The translations under genes were made by a program, and so were the position numbers. The notes below the pieces were generated by a model. It made no database searches and was not told where the DNA came from. It saw only the letters and a list, made by a program, of their open reading frames with translations. Positions 24,901 to 36,872 of a stretch of 64,000 bases of DNA are shown in pieces. Numbering within the stretch: the stretch's first letter is position 1; each line of letters begins with the position of its first letter. The stretch covers positions 11,603,722-11,667,721 of the forward strand of contig OZ037766.1 in assembly GCA_964035545.1 (NCBI GenBank), in the 5' to 3' direction. The stretch is from Bugula neritina (taxonomy: Eukaryota; Bryozoa; Gymnolaemata; Cheilostomatida; Bugulidae).

Positions 24901-27900
24901 TGCCGTCGTAGCCTGGCCTCCCGTTTATATTGGTTTAAGAAATGGCCAGTAGTATTATAGAACCAAGGCTTACTATGCTTCATAATATCCAAATTCTAAC
25001 TCATTTGTTAAAGTTTTGATAGGCCCAATTCAAAAGAAAAGAATTTATTGCTCTTGAATAATAGGAAGTAAAAAACAGCAACCTGATAATTAATATTTAT
25101 GGGGTCAATAAATGGTAATATTTGCATAATTACAGCTTTTTCTAAATTAGGCAAAATGTTTTATACAGTAAATATAAATTTCATAAAGTTTCATAAACCA
25201 GTAAACGGCCAATAGGATAACTTAGTCTGTATGATAAGCATAAAAAGTATATTATAATTCTGCTAGATAATGTTTTGATTATGCCATCCATAAAAATGAA
25301 GATTAATGGAACACGTTCAGCGTAATATAGATCTCATTACAAGGTCTCTGATGTCAGAGTATGTACGAACAGTTGCAACAACTCGATTGATAGACATGAA
25401 TGTTCATTAGTCAAGGCTAGTTTAAATATATCCGTGAGTCACTACTAAAAATAACCACAGAATTATAGTACGCAATCTTATGACATCACAGCTGGTCACG
25501 GTTCAACTGCTACACAACACGTGGCTGGTTTCTATGAAGTTAAGATTAAGTCTAGGGTTGCGCAGATGAAAGGAAATACATTATTTATTTCTAGGTTGGT
25601 TACTAAATGACTTAAGACTTTTCAATTAATTTCAAGGCTTTCAATATCGTATGTTAAAAACCTTGTTCTTTAGATTTAAACTCAAATAAAAGTAGGCAAG
25701 TAAACATGTTTTTATATGTAATTACATGTGACAAGCCATGATGTCACCAGCCTATTGCACTCAGATTTCACAGCTATTTCAAAAAAAGGAACTATTGTTC
25801 AACTGCCAGCTAGCCAGCATTTCAGACTGTAGCTCAGATCCTGGGAGCATGCAAACATTTCCAAGAAAAACATCTCACATGACAAAAGTAGATGTTTTTT
25901 TGTTAAAATATACACCAAAAGCATTGACAGCTGAAACTTTTGAAAGAAAATTACCATTTTTGCATAAGTTTATGTAATAGTGGGAACACTAAAATTAAAG
26001 CCACAATATAGTTGTTACTATAATATTAAACTAAGAGAAAATAAAAAAGACTGAAACAAATATTATTGGTAATTTAGTACAAGATTATGTATTAAATTAC
26101 CAAATCAAATTTCAAAAATTTTGTTAGTCTTTCAAGACAAAAATAATTAATAGAAGTTGAAACATGTTCAAACAGTAAACAGTTTTAGTAACTTACTAAA
26201 TAAGCTAAGTAGGCAATTTTGAAATATGATTTTGAAATGGGATAAGGCATAGTTTATGGCCACTAATGAATAATTATAGTTAGTATTTTCTAAAGGTTAC
26301 ATAATTCATGATTTATAAAATGGGCTTAAGTATTATTTATTTAGATACCTTGGACTAGTGACACATTGCGTAGTTTATTATATACTGAGGAAAATAACAT
26401 AGTTTCTGACAGCATTGAAGAGATAAAAGAAGGGTGGTAGGTCACACCAACCTGTGCACTAATCTCATGGAGCAACGGATCTAAAGAGACATCATTGTTG
26501 GCATACATGTACCCTTCTGCTGTCGACTGCTGCATTGAGATGTCATACTGACTCTGGGCATGCATGAGTGGTACAGCTTGAGGTCCATTGGTGTAAACCA
26601 TCATAGAGTTGGGATGGTAAATGGGCCTGCAGAATATAAACACACTATAATGAATGTTGTAGCTCTAGTACTAGATATAACAGTATAGTTTCCATTTGGG
26701 CTCACTTTAGCACACCCTACTGATAGAAACAAGATCTAATATAAACACAATGTTGTTTATGACAAGCGTATATTATTTTGTTTCATATCTCAAATAAAAG
26801 TCTTTATTTTAAGGGAAATGTATTGAGATGGAAAGCAAACAATGCAAAATATTTTATATGAAATAATTGCATTTGGAAGTTGGCTATTAAAACATTTATT
26901 ATTACTTCCAGAGCAAAAAATTAGAAGAAATTATTGTAGTAAATAATATGTTTTGGAAACATTTTTTATTTTGTGTAAAATTTTAATTAATTGTAATCTA
27001 GATGATGACTAACAGGCAATAAATAAATAGCTCATAATTATTTCCTGAAATTTTTCCAGAAAGTGTTCTTTGATGTACTGGTGTTAGATTTCACAAAATC
27101 ATAATAATGTACAGATTAAGACTACCTACTGTAGCTTTTATTGAACTAAATTAAAAAAATCTATTCAAATATTACAGTCTTAAGTTGATACATTTGCCCA
27201 ATATTTAGATGTTTTAAAATCTTTTTGTTTTGCAACATATTTATCATTACTCAAGAAGTATTTTACTAAATTACTGAATAAAATTTTGTTTTCTCTACTT
27301 TTAATTTGATATACTTTTTTTTAAAAAGCAATCACTGTGATAATTGCTTTTTACCAGAAGTTCACATCTGAGGATGTGTTTTTACAGTTATAAATTTAGA
27401 AAAAAAATGTTGGTAAGAAAGATTATTTTAATTAGTTAAAAATGATTGAGAACTGTGTCTATCCAGTTAAGAATTACCTACTCTGTTTCTACTAAACAGA
27501 TGTTGGTGGTAACATTATAAGTGACACAATTCTATAACACAACTAAGTATGAGTAAAACTTCAAACCAATCAGTAATCCTAATTGTGTAGCTTACTTAGT
27601 ACTCAGTAAAATCACAATTTCTATAACGCTGGAACAGAATTCATATCTGTAAACCAAATACTAATAAACATTTAAATTCCGTTTTGACATTTGATACAGC
27701 ATTTTGACAACCATTTTGGCTCAAAGCTACCGTGAATAACTTTTGCCTACTGCAAAACTGAAAAAAGATTAAAATAACTGACAACAAAATGCAGGCATAC
27801 AGTAAGCAATTGCACACACCTTGAAGTACATTTAGGTGCAGTGCAACATGTATAGCATGATTGTACAGTATGAGTATTAGTCAGTTTATAGTACAGAATG

Positions 27901-30033
27901 TACAATGGACTTCAATATCCTACATAGTACATACCCCAGAGCTGGAGACGGGTGGGGAGATTGTGGTTGATGGTGATGATGCATATGGTGTGCAGGTTGC
28001 TGCTGTTGTAACAGAATGGGTTGATGTACACCATGAGAGCTGTGCTTGATTCCATCATTAGATAAATGCAACTCTTGACCATTTAACAGTGCATCTAACA
28101 TTTCTGTAGGATAAAGGCTGAATGAACATGTATACAGCAGGTAAAAAGGCTTAATGAACATGTATACAGCAGGTAAAAAGGCTGAATAAAAATGTAAAGT
28201 AAATAAAAATGAATAAACTGATAAATTAATTAAAACTGAACACAAACCAGGATAATTCATTGCCCGCTTTATAGCCACAGGATCTTTCTTGTTCCACTTG
28301 TTAACTTCTTCATCCATTTTTTTTATTTTTGCAGGGTTTAGCGCCCACAGACAGCCTTTCCTTGAATTGGTACCATCAGCATTTGGGTTCTCAATCTTCT
28401 CAAAGCATTTGTTCAGGGACAGGTTGTGCCGTACAGAGTTCTGAAAAGGCATCAAAGTTTTAGGAAACAAAAAGACAACATGTAACACAGAGATGGCGTA
28501 GCTTGGTTAAGCGACGCTATCCAATATCAGTAGGTCTAATGCTTGACCATCATCTATGCTAGAAAATACCAGCAGTGGTGTCAAAAATACATTTTCTTCA
28601 ATGCTGCATCATTAATAATTATTAGCTGAAGGTGACATCATTTTTGCTGACTGTGTACATTGATGTTATAAATCCTGTAACAACAACTATTAAGGTCAAG
28701 AATTTCTAATATACGTAATAATATCTGGTTCTTCTGAGTAAGACCATATTAAATAAAAATGGTGACAAGTAACTTTGGGTCTTTCGAAAAATGTCTGCAT
28801 TTGGCACTCATCAACTGATACAAGTAGATCTGAGCTCTAGGCAACTGAAAGATAGTCCAGCAAGAAATGATATTTCAGTAATTATTCTAGCTAGTAGTTA
28901 CTGATATGATAAATATCACAGGCAGCAACTACATCGTGTGCCGGCTTTATGCCATTCATTGCCCAAACACACAACACTGGGGCCTGCACTTGGGATTTGG
29001 CATTAGGCAAAGTCTCTTAATAGTATATTATATAGATATTTGAAAGACTTGTTTACTATCTCAATGCGGTTTTATTATCAGATACTAGCTGATGAATCCC
29101 AGGAAAGAGCCTAAAATTATCAGCCCTTTTATAACAGAGAAGTCAACAAGTTAAGTTAAATAAACAACATGGCCGAGTTGGGCCTTTTTAGTCATTAATA
29201 AGTCCTGATACAATTTAACATACCTTCCATCCATCTGGGGCTGTTTTGAAGTATGGGAAATGCCTTATCATGAAGTTGTATATTTCCGCAACTGGAAGAC
29301 TGCCATGTTTGCTGTTTTTCAAAGCCATGGCGATGAGGCAGCTGTAGGAGTAGGGGGGTTTAGGGAAGGGATTATCAGCCACAGTAGACGAGGGAAGGGA
29401 GTTTGGAGAGAGCATATAATTGCTATCACTCCTCGGTCTGTAGGGATAATTTAGGGTGTCAGTTATAGATGGTTGCTGACATGTGGTCATGGCTGCCTTG
29501 GTTGTGGTAACATAGACTTGTTGAGTGGGGCTTTCCATTGACACGTAGTTGATGCTGCCACCCGTTATCTGCACATTGTTTGGAAGAGTCAGCAGTTTTG
29601 AGGAGAGAATTTGATCGTGGACGGATTGAGGTGCATCTGTAGGGGGACTGGAAGAAATGACATTTTTACTACACGTGTCAGTGAACTGCTGGGAGAGATA
29701 CCAGGAAGTATCGGAAGTGCACGAGTCGACTTTGTTAAGTTCTGACTTGATTGGCATTGCCATGAAAGAGTTGGATAGCTTGCAGTCCTGCTGTACATGA
29801 GCAGTATTGGTACTAAAGTTAATAGGTGTGTTATTCACCATATCCGAGGAGCTGTAGTGGTGGGGAGGAGAATGCACGGAGGACTGTTTGATCATGTTGT
29901 TAGGCGAATAGTCGTTAGAGTACATGTCCACCTCAACAACGTCTTGCAGTGGTGGATAGTAGTTGACATTGCATGCAGTTTGATAGTAATCCATTTTAGG
30001 GGTGTAACTACTGAAATGCGCATCAACTAACAT
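21903..30033 (-). CDS. FOXN4: FoxN1/4-type forkhead transcription factor
   Basis: Six minus-strand exons join in frame to 511 residues from the ATG at 30033: 30033-29224, 28440-28248, 28103-27935, 26626-26452, 22196-22082 and 21976-21903. The forkhead domain (about 224-322) is split by an intron after [46 protein letters not shown], then [15 protein letters not shown] and [11 protein letters not shown]. The KTAPDGWK and [20 protein letters not shown] forms are typical of FoxN1/FoxN4, winged-helix regulators of epithelial and neural progenitor genes. The segment [16 protein letters not shown] (451-466) resembles the acidic activation region near the C-terminus of vertebrate FOXN4. Residues 335-391 are Gln/His-rich. 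The frame stays open upstream of this ATG to an acceptor-like site at 30055, so another coding or leader exon may lie upstream. Intron 4 is 4.3 kb. Confidence 0.9.
23860..23950 (-). repeat. possible dispersed GC-rich repeat fragment
   Basis: A short GC-richer island inside the AT-rich 4.3-kb FoxN1/4 intron (CCAGGGCCTGGGCCAGCCCCA, with a TG/CA run). The composition shift suggests an inserted repeat, but no second copy was found in the window, and there is no other feature in 22197-24360. Confidence 0.25.
24364..24482. repeat. ATTACTCTACCATAT minisatellite
   Basis: Four to five imperfect copies of ATTACTCTACCATA(T/C)TATAT within FoxN1/4 intron 4. The + strand open frame across it is a repeat artefact. 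The rest of the intron, to 26451, shows nothing recognisable. Confidence 0.8.
28112..28200 (+). repeat. 31-32-bp tandem repeat, 2.7 copies
   Basis: Units of AAAGGCT.AATGAACATG followed by TATACAGCAGGT, repeated at about 28114, 28145 and (partial) 28177. They lie in the FoxN1/4 intron directly next to the acceptor of the exon ending at 28103, so they occupy the polypyrimidine/branch-point region on the minus strand. Confidence 0.85.
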
Positions 30034-31952
30034 TGGAGTTATGGTCCTGTATCCCTGTTAATATATAACTGATAATACATTCTAGTATTAAAAGTTAGGA
30101 TTAATGCAATGTTGCATTATATCACATATTTGTATAATTTTCAAGCGCAACAATAATTACTATCCAACATATATCAATAATTATATATGTTAACATTATC
30201 ATTCAACACCTTGCAAAACACAGTTACATGAATTCTAAATAATATATTATCCTATAAGCAATTAGAGTAAGAAAATATGTACAAAGGTATGTGTATACAG
30301 TCAGTATATGGTACAGAGTATACTCTCTATATGATTGATAGAAAGAAAGAAGGCAGAGGGCAGGTGCATCTTTAAGTGTCACTGAGAGATAATAAGTTAA
30401 GGTGAAAGAGAGCTGCCTTTGTCTCCTTATATCTTCATCATAACTCATACATACAATCACTGCTTCCTTAGTTGAACAGTTCTATAAACCTCAACAGCTA
30501 ATCTACTACTTATAAGTTCAGAGGCCAAATATATATTCCCCACATCACTTTATGTACTTAAAATGTCAAATGCTTCTATCAATTAAATTATATAAAACAT
30601 AACAAATGCCAGATACAATTATTCATACTCCAAGTTTTAATTGAGGTACAAAATTGCAATATAAACAAATTATTGCCTAAATTAGTATTTTGGAAGGAAA
30701 ATAGCTGTCAGCAATATAATGGAAGGTTTTTGAAAACTACTTTTTATTATGAGAAGCAGGTCTTACAAGTTACATATAATGTCCAATAAATTTTAATTCC
30801 TCCATTAAATGTTAATATTTTCTTTCTGCTTTAGGTAAAAAACCACCCTTTGCCAAAAATTACGAACCCTGTTCTTTAATATTAACTACACAAAATTATG
30901 GAATACATAAACAACATAATCTGTTACAGCTCAACTCTGAATAAAGTTGCAAATAATTATTATTTATAGCAGAAGCTCTAAGGTAACCTTAAAGTTAGTG
31001 AGAGTAAATTATTATACATTCACGCTGTATGGTATTTCATATACTTACTGATTGTTAGTGTAAAGCTGAAATTGAAGTGTCATGCAGATTGTTAGCACCA
31101 TAATAAAAGTGGGAAGGTGGATAGAAAGCTTATATTCATTCATTCATTCATTCATGCCTGACAACTTTTTACGTCATGACACAGTCTGTGTGTCAGATGA
31201 ATGGTGCAACAACCTATGTTGTGAAAGGCACAATATTATTGGCCTAAATGCATCACGTGACCTGCACTAATCAATATACTAGAGAAATCAATAACCGTGA
31301 CTTGACAAGTACGATTCCATACCAAAAGCTTGAAGAGCCAAGCTGACCAATAGACTGCCTGAATATGATTAAGCGTTATGGTTATAGGCTACAGGTGAAT
31401 AGTAATTCGTTTGGGCAAATTCTTGGAACCAATTAGAAAATAGGTATGGAGTTATCCTCTTAATTAAATATTTCTTGCATAATAATTTAGGATATAGACT
31501 TGTAATTTTTGCCCCTCATAACCAATAGCTTTCACTCATATTTATAAAAAATCACATGTAGAATCTCACCAACAAGTACTTTGAGGTGCATACTTGGTTT
31601 GCATTGTGTCTCTATTATTTCCAGCCCCTGGTTTGTGTGAATTTGTTAATTTATTCAATTAATTAGAGCATAAAAATAAGGGCATTTGTCTTTCTATACA
31701 TACACAGTACATACTTGGATACCCATAATGAAATGTTTCTTACAAAATAGAAGATACTATTTTATAAAGGAGGGGGTATATGATTGAGTCAACAGGCTAA
31801 GTAAACTGACTGAGCAGCTTACAGGTTTCAACTTAGCCAGGATTTCCAGCTTCCAGAATAATATAAAAATATTTTTCTCATATTATACCACTACGACATA
31901 ATATATTACACTACACTTTTACACTGCAATGGCTAGTTGATCACTTTAGACC

Positions 31953-32291
31953 AGGGGTGTCCAACTTTTTTGGAGCGAGGGCCTCTGAAAGGGAATATTC
32001 TGGAGGTGGGGGCAATATTGTAAAGTTTAGCTTGGGCTGGGGGCACATACTATCAATTTTTTTAAAGTAATTTATTTCAAATTCTTATAAATCATTACAC
32101 AATAAAATTCCAATAATTATTGCAGGCTGCATGTTTAAGTTATCATATATTAAAATAAGACATGATTTTCCCACTGTAATTCTTATACATGTGCAAAATA
32201 ATTTTATCTGTTTGCCTTTGAGGGCCACATTAATGTAGGCTGCCCCCCCCTCCACTGGCCCTCGGGTCGCCCGTTGGACACATACTCTAGA
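31953..32291. mobile_element. hAT-like non-autonomous element (MITE)
   Basis: It starts CAGGGGTGTCCAAC and ends GTTGGACACATA, giving a short inverted repeat (GTGTCCAAC). The 8 bases before it (CTTTAGAC) and after it (CTCTAGAC, 32288-32295 approximately) differ at one position, as expected for an 8-bp hAT target duplication. Subterminal GGGCC-rich blocks (GGGGGC, GGCCCTCGGG) contrast with the AT-rich centre. CAGGGGTGTCCAA is a frequent end of hAT-family short elements. No transposase is encoded. Confidence 0.55.
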
Positions 32292-35129
32292 CATATTCAA
32301 CACAAGCTCCACCATTATAACATTCATATTTCTCGACCAAATCAATATTGAACTGGTGGTGCTTTTATTAGGAAATTCAAATTTATAATTAATCAACATT
32401 TGATTTTTACCTAAAACGTTTTATTAGGTTCCCACTGAGCTCGACATGCTAGTTAAAATATAATAGAAATAAAATAATCCAACTTTTAATATTTTAAAAA
32501 TTTTAAAAAACTCTATAATTTAATTATTTTTTATTATAAAGGCATTTGCCAAATATTACACTAGGAACTTGTAAGGTTCTGACTTTAATATAATAGTTCA
32601 CCAGAATATTAAATTCATGGGACATGGGGGTATAGGCAGAGCGAGGTATTTAATGAAAACAAATGATGCAAGAACTTATACCATTCTAAGTTTATAAATA
32701 TGTGTATATAATGTAAGTATGAGAAGCATTGTTGGTGCTTTGTAAAACTTAAGTTCCGGGGTCCACTTTTTACGCGATGAAAATGTTTGCACCACACCAA
32801 AACACCTTTTCAAGAAAACTTGTTTATGGAAAATTTAACAGAAGTTTTTGAAACATGATCACGATAATGAAAATGACTTCTGGTGACTCATGCCACTCAA
32901 ATTTTCCCTTTTAAAATCTTATAGTGAGATATAGCAGCTTTAAAATGTAGTGATTCTGGAGAAGTAGATTTTATTTTCTTATAAACAATTAAACTTTAAA
33001 GTTCTATTACAGTAACATGCCAATGTCTTGGTTTTATTTAAAACTTCATTATGAAAAAGAAATAACAAACAGCTGAATAATGGTGATACAAAACTGCGAT
33101 CAAAATAAGATCTAACATTTTTTAAATCCAAACTGGAAGATTTTGGACAGTTCTATTCCACTTCTTGCTGGTAGAAGAAAATACTTTTGGTAATTGTAAA
33201 AGTTTTTCAAATTAAGACTGTTGGCTTTTTAAAAGATCTATGAATACCTCCAAATATGTTGAGACAAACTAAATAGTTAATATAATTTTTTCGAGAATAA
33301 AGCAAGCTACTAATACTTTGATAGCATAATGTAACCCTAATAAATATTTCAATATTATCCTACTGAGCCCACATAAGATCGCCTTAAACCGAGTGACCCT
33401 ACAAATCAGTTGTAAGCTTTTGCAGCAACATATTATTTTAATATTGTTCAAAAAGCCTTTCTTTCTACTTTCTTTAGAGCTATCTTGCTTAATTTAGTAG
33501 TCGGGCTGGGACTCAGAGTTTTAAGTAACAATTCATTGCTGTTTAATAAGCTTGAATTAGATTTATACAGACTATAATATGATTTATAGAATGGCAGGTA
33601 AATTCATGACCTACCTAGAAGCCTGATCTATGTGGGTCATTTTACTTTATTTAGTGCACACTGGATTTTGGCATTTCTATCGATGTTATAGGAATATAGC
33701 TGCTAATCTATATGTTTTTGGTTGTCTAATTTGTCAACAAATAAAATTTTTCATTCAATTAGTTTCTTAAATTTGCTACATTTTTCACACTTGGTTAAAT
33801 TTTTAGTCCAAAAACACAAGTTGTAGAAATGATTTTTGCATCTAGGTTAGCTGGTGTATTTAATTCTCAAAAAAACAAAAGACCATATAATTTCCTAAAA
33901 TTTATTTTATATTCCACAAAGTGAAAATATTTATCTTTTAAACTAGATACAAAATGTACTGATGTTTTTATTTCGTAGCCATAATTTAAACAACTTTCAA
34001 GGTCCGCAGGATTATCGTCAGCAGAATTTTCATCAACAAAATAGGTAATTAAATGCTCTTTGTTGTGACAGGATTCCCTCTTTCTTACCTGTACATATTT
34101 TGTAATCAGCATAAAAATACCACAGCTTGTCATATTTTGATGACTTGTAATGATTGGCCCAAAATTGCTGCTGTGCACTAAATAAAATACAAGGACCCAT
34201 TTCATATTTTAATTTAAGTCAAATGCTATTGAAATAGCAAAATATATATTTAAGACAAACTAAGGTTTTTTGTTGAAATTGTCATTTTTCAGATTATTGT
34301 TACTGCTATGTTTAGCGAAAGATTGTAAAATAAAATCAAAATAATTACTAAAATGAATTTTTTCATAGTACATTAATATAATTTTTCAACAGTATACTAG
34401 TAGGTATAAACTAATCATTATTCATATCAGAAAAAAAATCACAGTGTGAAATGACTAAATAACATTTATTCAAACAGATAACTGTCTTTTAAATTGAAAA
34501 ATACAATTAATTTCACTTTGAAGAAGCAATTACATACCAAAAACAATGGATGAACTCTAAAGAAAATAGGCGTCAACAATCAGTTAGACAACATTCAAAC
34601 CAAATACCGCTCAAACTGTGGAAGTTATAAAATTTATTGAAAAAATTCCCAAAATTATTTTCAATCACTTAAGCAGCACCAAACTTTGAATTTTCAAGCT
34701 AGCATATAACTGATATTTTTAAATAGAAAAAAATATAAACTTCTGTTTGTAATTTTGTATAAAATAACTAAAAGGGCTGTAAAAAAGACACTTTTAACCA
34801 ATGTTTATCCAACATCAACTGTAAGTAAAATGGTCATGTAGTTCAATACTATTTTAAACAACTCAGTGGTCAGATAAAACTCAGTGTTCCTAAAATAAAA
34901 ACCGAGCAAGATATCACTGACTTTGAAATCGTCCAGGAATGTGCCTTGCTGGATTAGAAAAATCCTATGAAGATTCATGAAAGGAGATTTTCTTCAATAT
35001 AAGACTTCATGGCCAGCCTAAAATCGGACACCAAACCAATTCATCCAAAGCAAAGTTATACAAATTCTAAAGCATTTACACATTTTAACATATTGAGTGC
35101 AGTGACCGATTGAAATGTTTCATTCCACT

Positions 35130-35560
35130 TAGACGCTATTTTTTATTTTGGTACAATATATATATATATATAGTAATATACCTATATATAACTGTTGTAA
35201 GGATTGCTCAACATGAAATAATAGTTAATATGAATTATCTGGAATAATATTTTAATTCTTACGAATTTGTGTGGAACAAAAACAACAGTAATACATTATT
35301 AATAGACATCTTTAATAAATACTTGTTAATGAAATATTTTTTCAAACAAAAAGAAGTATAGAAATTCTAATTTAATAAGTTAATGCAGAATAAAGAAATT
35401 CATTTCAAGATTAAATAACAAACAATTGATCCAAATTTATTTAAATATACATATATTTCAATAATATTAAAATAAATTTCACATAAAATTTACATATTGC
35501 ACCAAAATAAAAAATATTGTCTAACTGGAAAGCGTCTATCTGGAATAATGCCAATTAAAA
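35130..35560. repeat. 400-bp dispersed repeat, copy 1
   Basis: Collinear with 56262-56690, same orientation: TAGACGCTATTTT, CCTATATA.AACTGTTGTA, TGAATTATCT.GAATAATATTTT, TTAATGCAGA..AAAG.AATT, then a long near-identical stretch ending TTTCAATAATATTAAAATAA. Copy 2 adjoins the decayed transposon-derived gene, so this is probably part of the same element. 35560-36872 shows nothing else. Confidence 0.8.
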
Positions 35561-36872
35561 AGAAAAGAGTAGAAAAAATTTCTTTTGCTGAATTTTCATT
35601 TACAAACGTTAGAATAACTTCATACGGTGTATTAGTTTTAGTTATGTGGTTAGCCTATAATAATAATAATAATTATAGCAACAACTAAAGTTTTTTTTAT
35701 CCATCACAAGCTTGAAGTAATATATTATTTGATGCACTCCAAATCCAACCTCATACTCCATTTAGTGAGAAATGGGCAATAGCAAAGCTGGTAAACTAAA
35801 TAAAGCTAACTGGCCTTACAAAAAACTATCTAGTTTTAAGATAACTGCAGCAAGCTTGACTAAAAGATGCAATTCAGCAAAACACCTGGATTATAGCTTA
35901 TTTACACAAACTCAAATTCTACAGCAATACGGTGATTACACTTTTTTAAATAAATAATTAAATGATTTAAAAAATATAGTGATTGTTATTATTCCCAATA
36001 GTTTTTAATCTAGTTATATACTTGCACTTTAATAATTTACTAACTGGATCATTGGTAAAATGCTAATTCATAATGATCAAAAATATAAGTTCAGTAGGTA
36101 ACCATTAAACTGCAACATCTTTGCCCTCCTTCTTTAATGGCATACTTGTATATTTGTTTAAATTTTCCTTTTTTAAGAGTACTATGCTAATTCAAAACAA
36201 AAATATAACTATTATGACTAAAAGTTATAGGCATGTTAAAGTGACATTATTATTTCCTTTGAAACTGAAAAATAGCATGGTGATGTAGTTAATCGTAATA
36301 ATAACTGTAGCATTAGAAAATAATGTGATTTCTGAACATATTTTATTAGCAACACCTCATCAACGCACCAAATAAGTTAGGTTAAATGAACTTAGCTTTA
36401 AAACGAGTAACAATTCAGTTTTCTAGCTAATATAAATCCTGCATGTAATTTAAAACCTGTGATTTCAAATATTAAGTTTATTAAGTACACATAAGCAAAT
36501 TATGACCAAAGTTTAAAACTTGCTCAAAGTTCATTAAAATTTACTATACGGGTAATTTTATGATTTTAACTAAGCAGAAGAGACTGGAAGGGGGTTCTGC
36601 AACCCTACAGTGCAATATCATTGTCATTTGAGCTAAATATATATATGTGTCATCGTGCTGGTTTTTTCATCACAGTCTGAACATACCAATTTACTAAAAA
36701 AATTAGAAGAAAAACATAGAAAATTAGAAAAAAAAGATTATTCAGCTGTATTTGATGATATTTCATTAGTTTAGGGCGAGGAACCTATATACATTAGCAG
36801 CTAAATTGCTAGAATAGCTAAAAACTAGAGATATCAAGGCCTTACTAAATTAAGTAAAACGACCTATCTACC

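Larger units (their letters stand above)
30055..36872. other. 6.8-kb gene-poor interval (FoxN1/4 upstream, CTU2 downstream)
   Basis: Both neighbours run leftwards, so this should hold the FoxN1/4 promoter and any first exon, and the CTU2 3' UTR. No open frame resembles a known protein; the longest (33867-34205, minus, 112 codons) is unrecognised and AT-driven. Inside it are a hAT-like short element (31953-32291), a (ATTC)n run near 31134-31154 and a 400-bp dispersed repeat (35130-35560). Confidence 0.5.

Noticed and set aside
25738-25977. 79-codon plus-strand frame in FoxN1/4 intron 4
   Set aside because: No similarity recognised, and it lies antisense within an intron.
28489-28560. tRNA-like stretch (TAGCTTGGTTAAGC resembles an A box)
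   Set aside because: No B box or acceptor stem follows at the right distance; at most a truncated SINE head in a FoxN1/4 intron.
33867-34205. 112-codon minus-strand frame between FoxN1/4 and CTU2
   Set aside because: AT-driven composition, no recognised domain, no splice context; not supported as a gene.
36755-36830. Candidate final CTU2 exons (several acceptors near 36.7-36.8 kb)
   Set aside because: Each gives a short peptide that does not resemble the conserved CTU2 C-terminal helix; the choice would be arbitrary.
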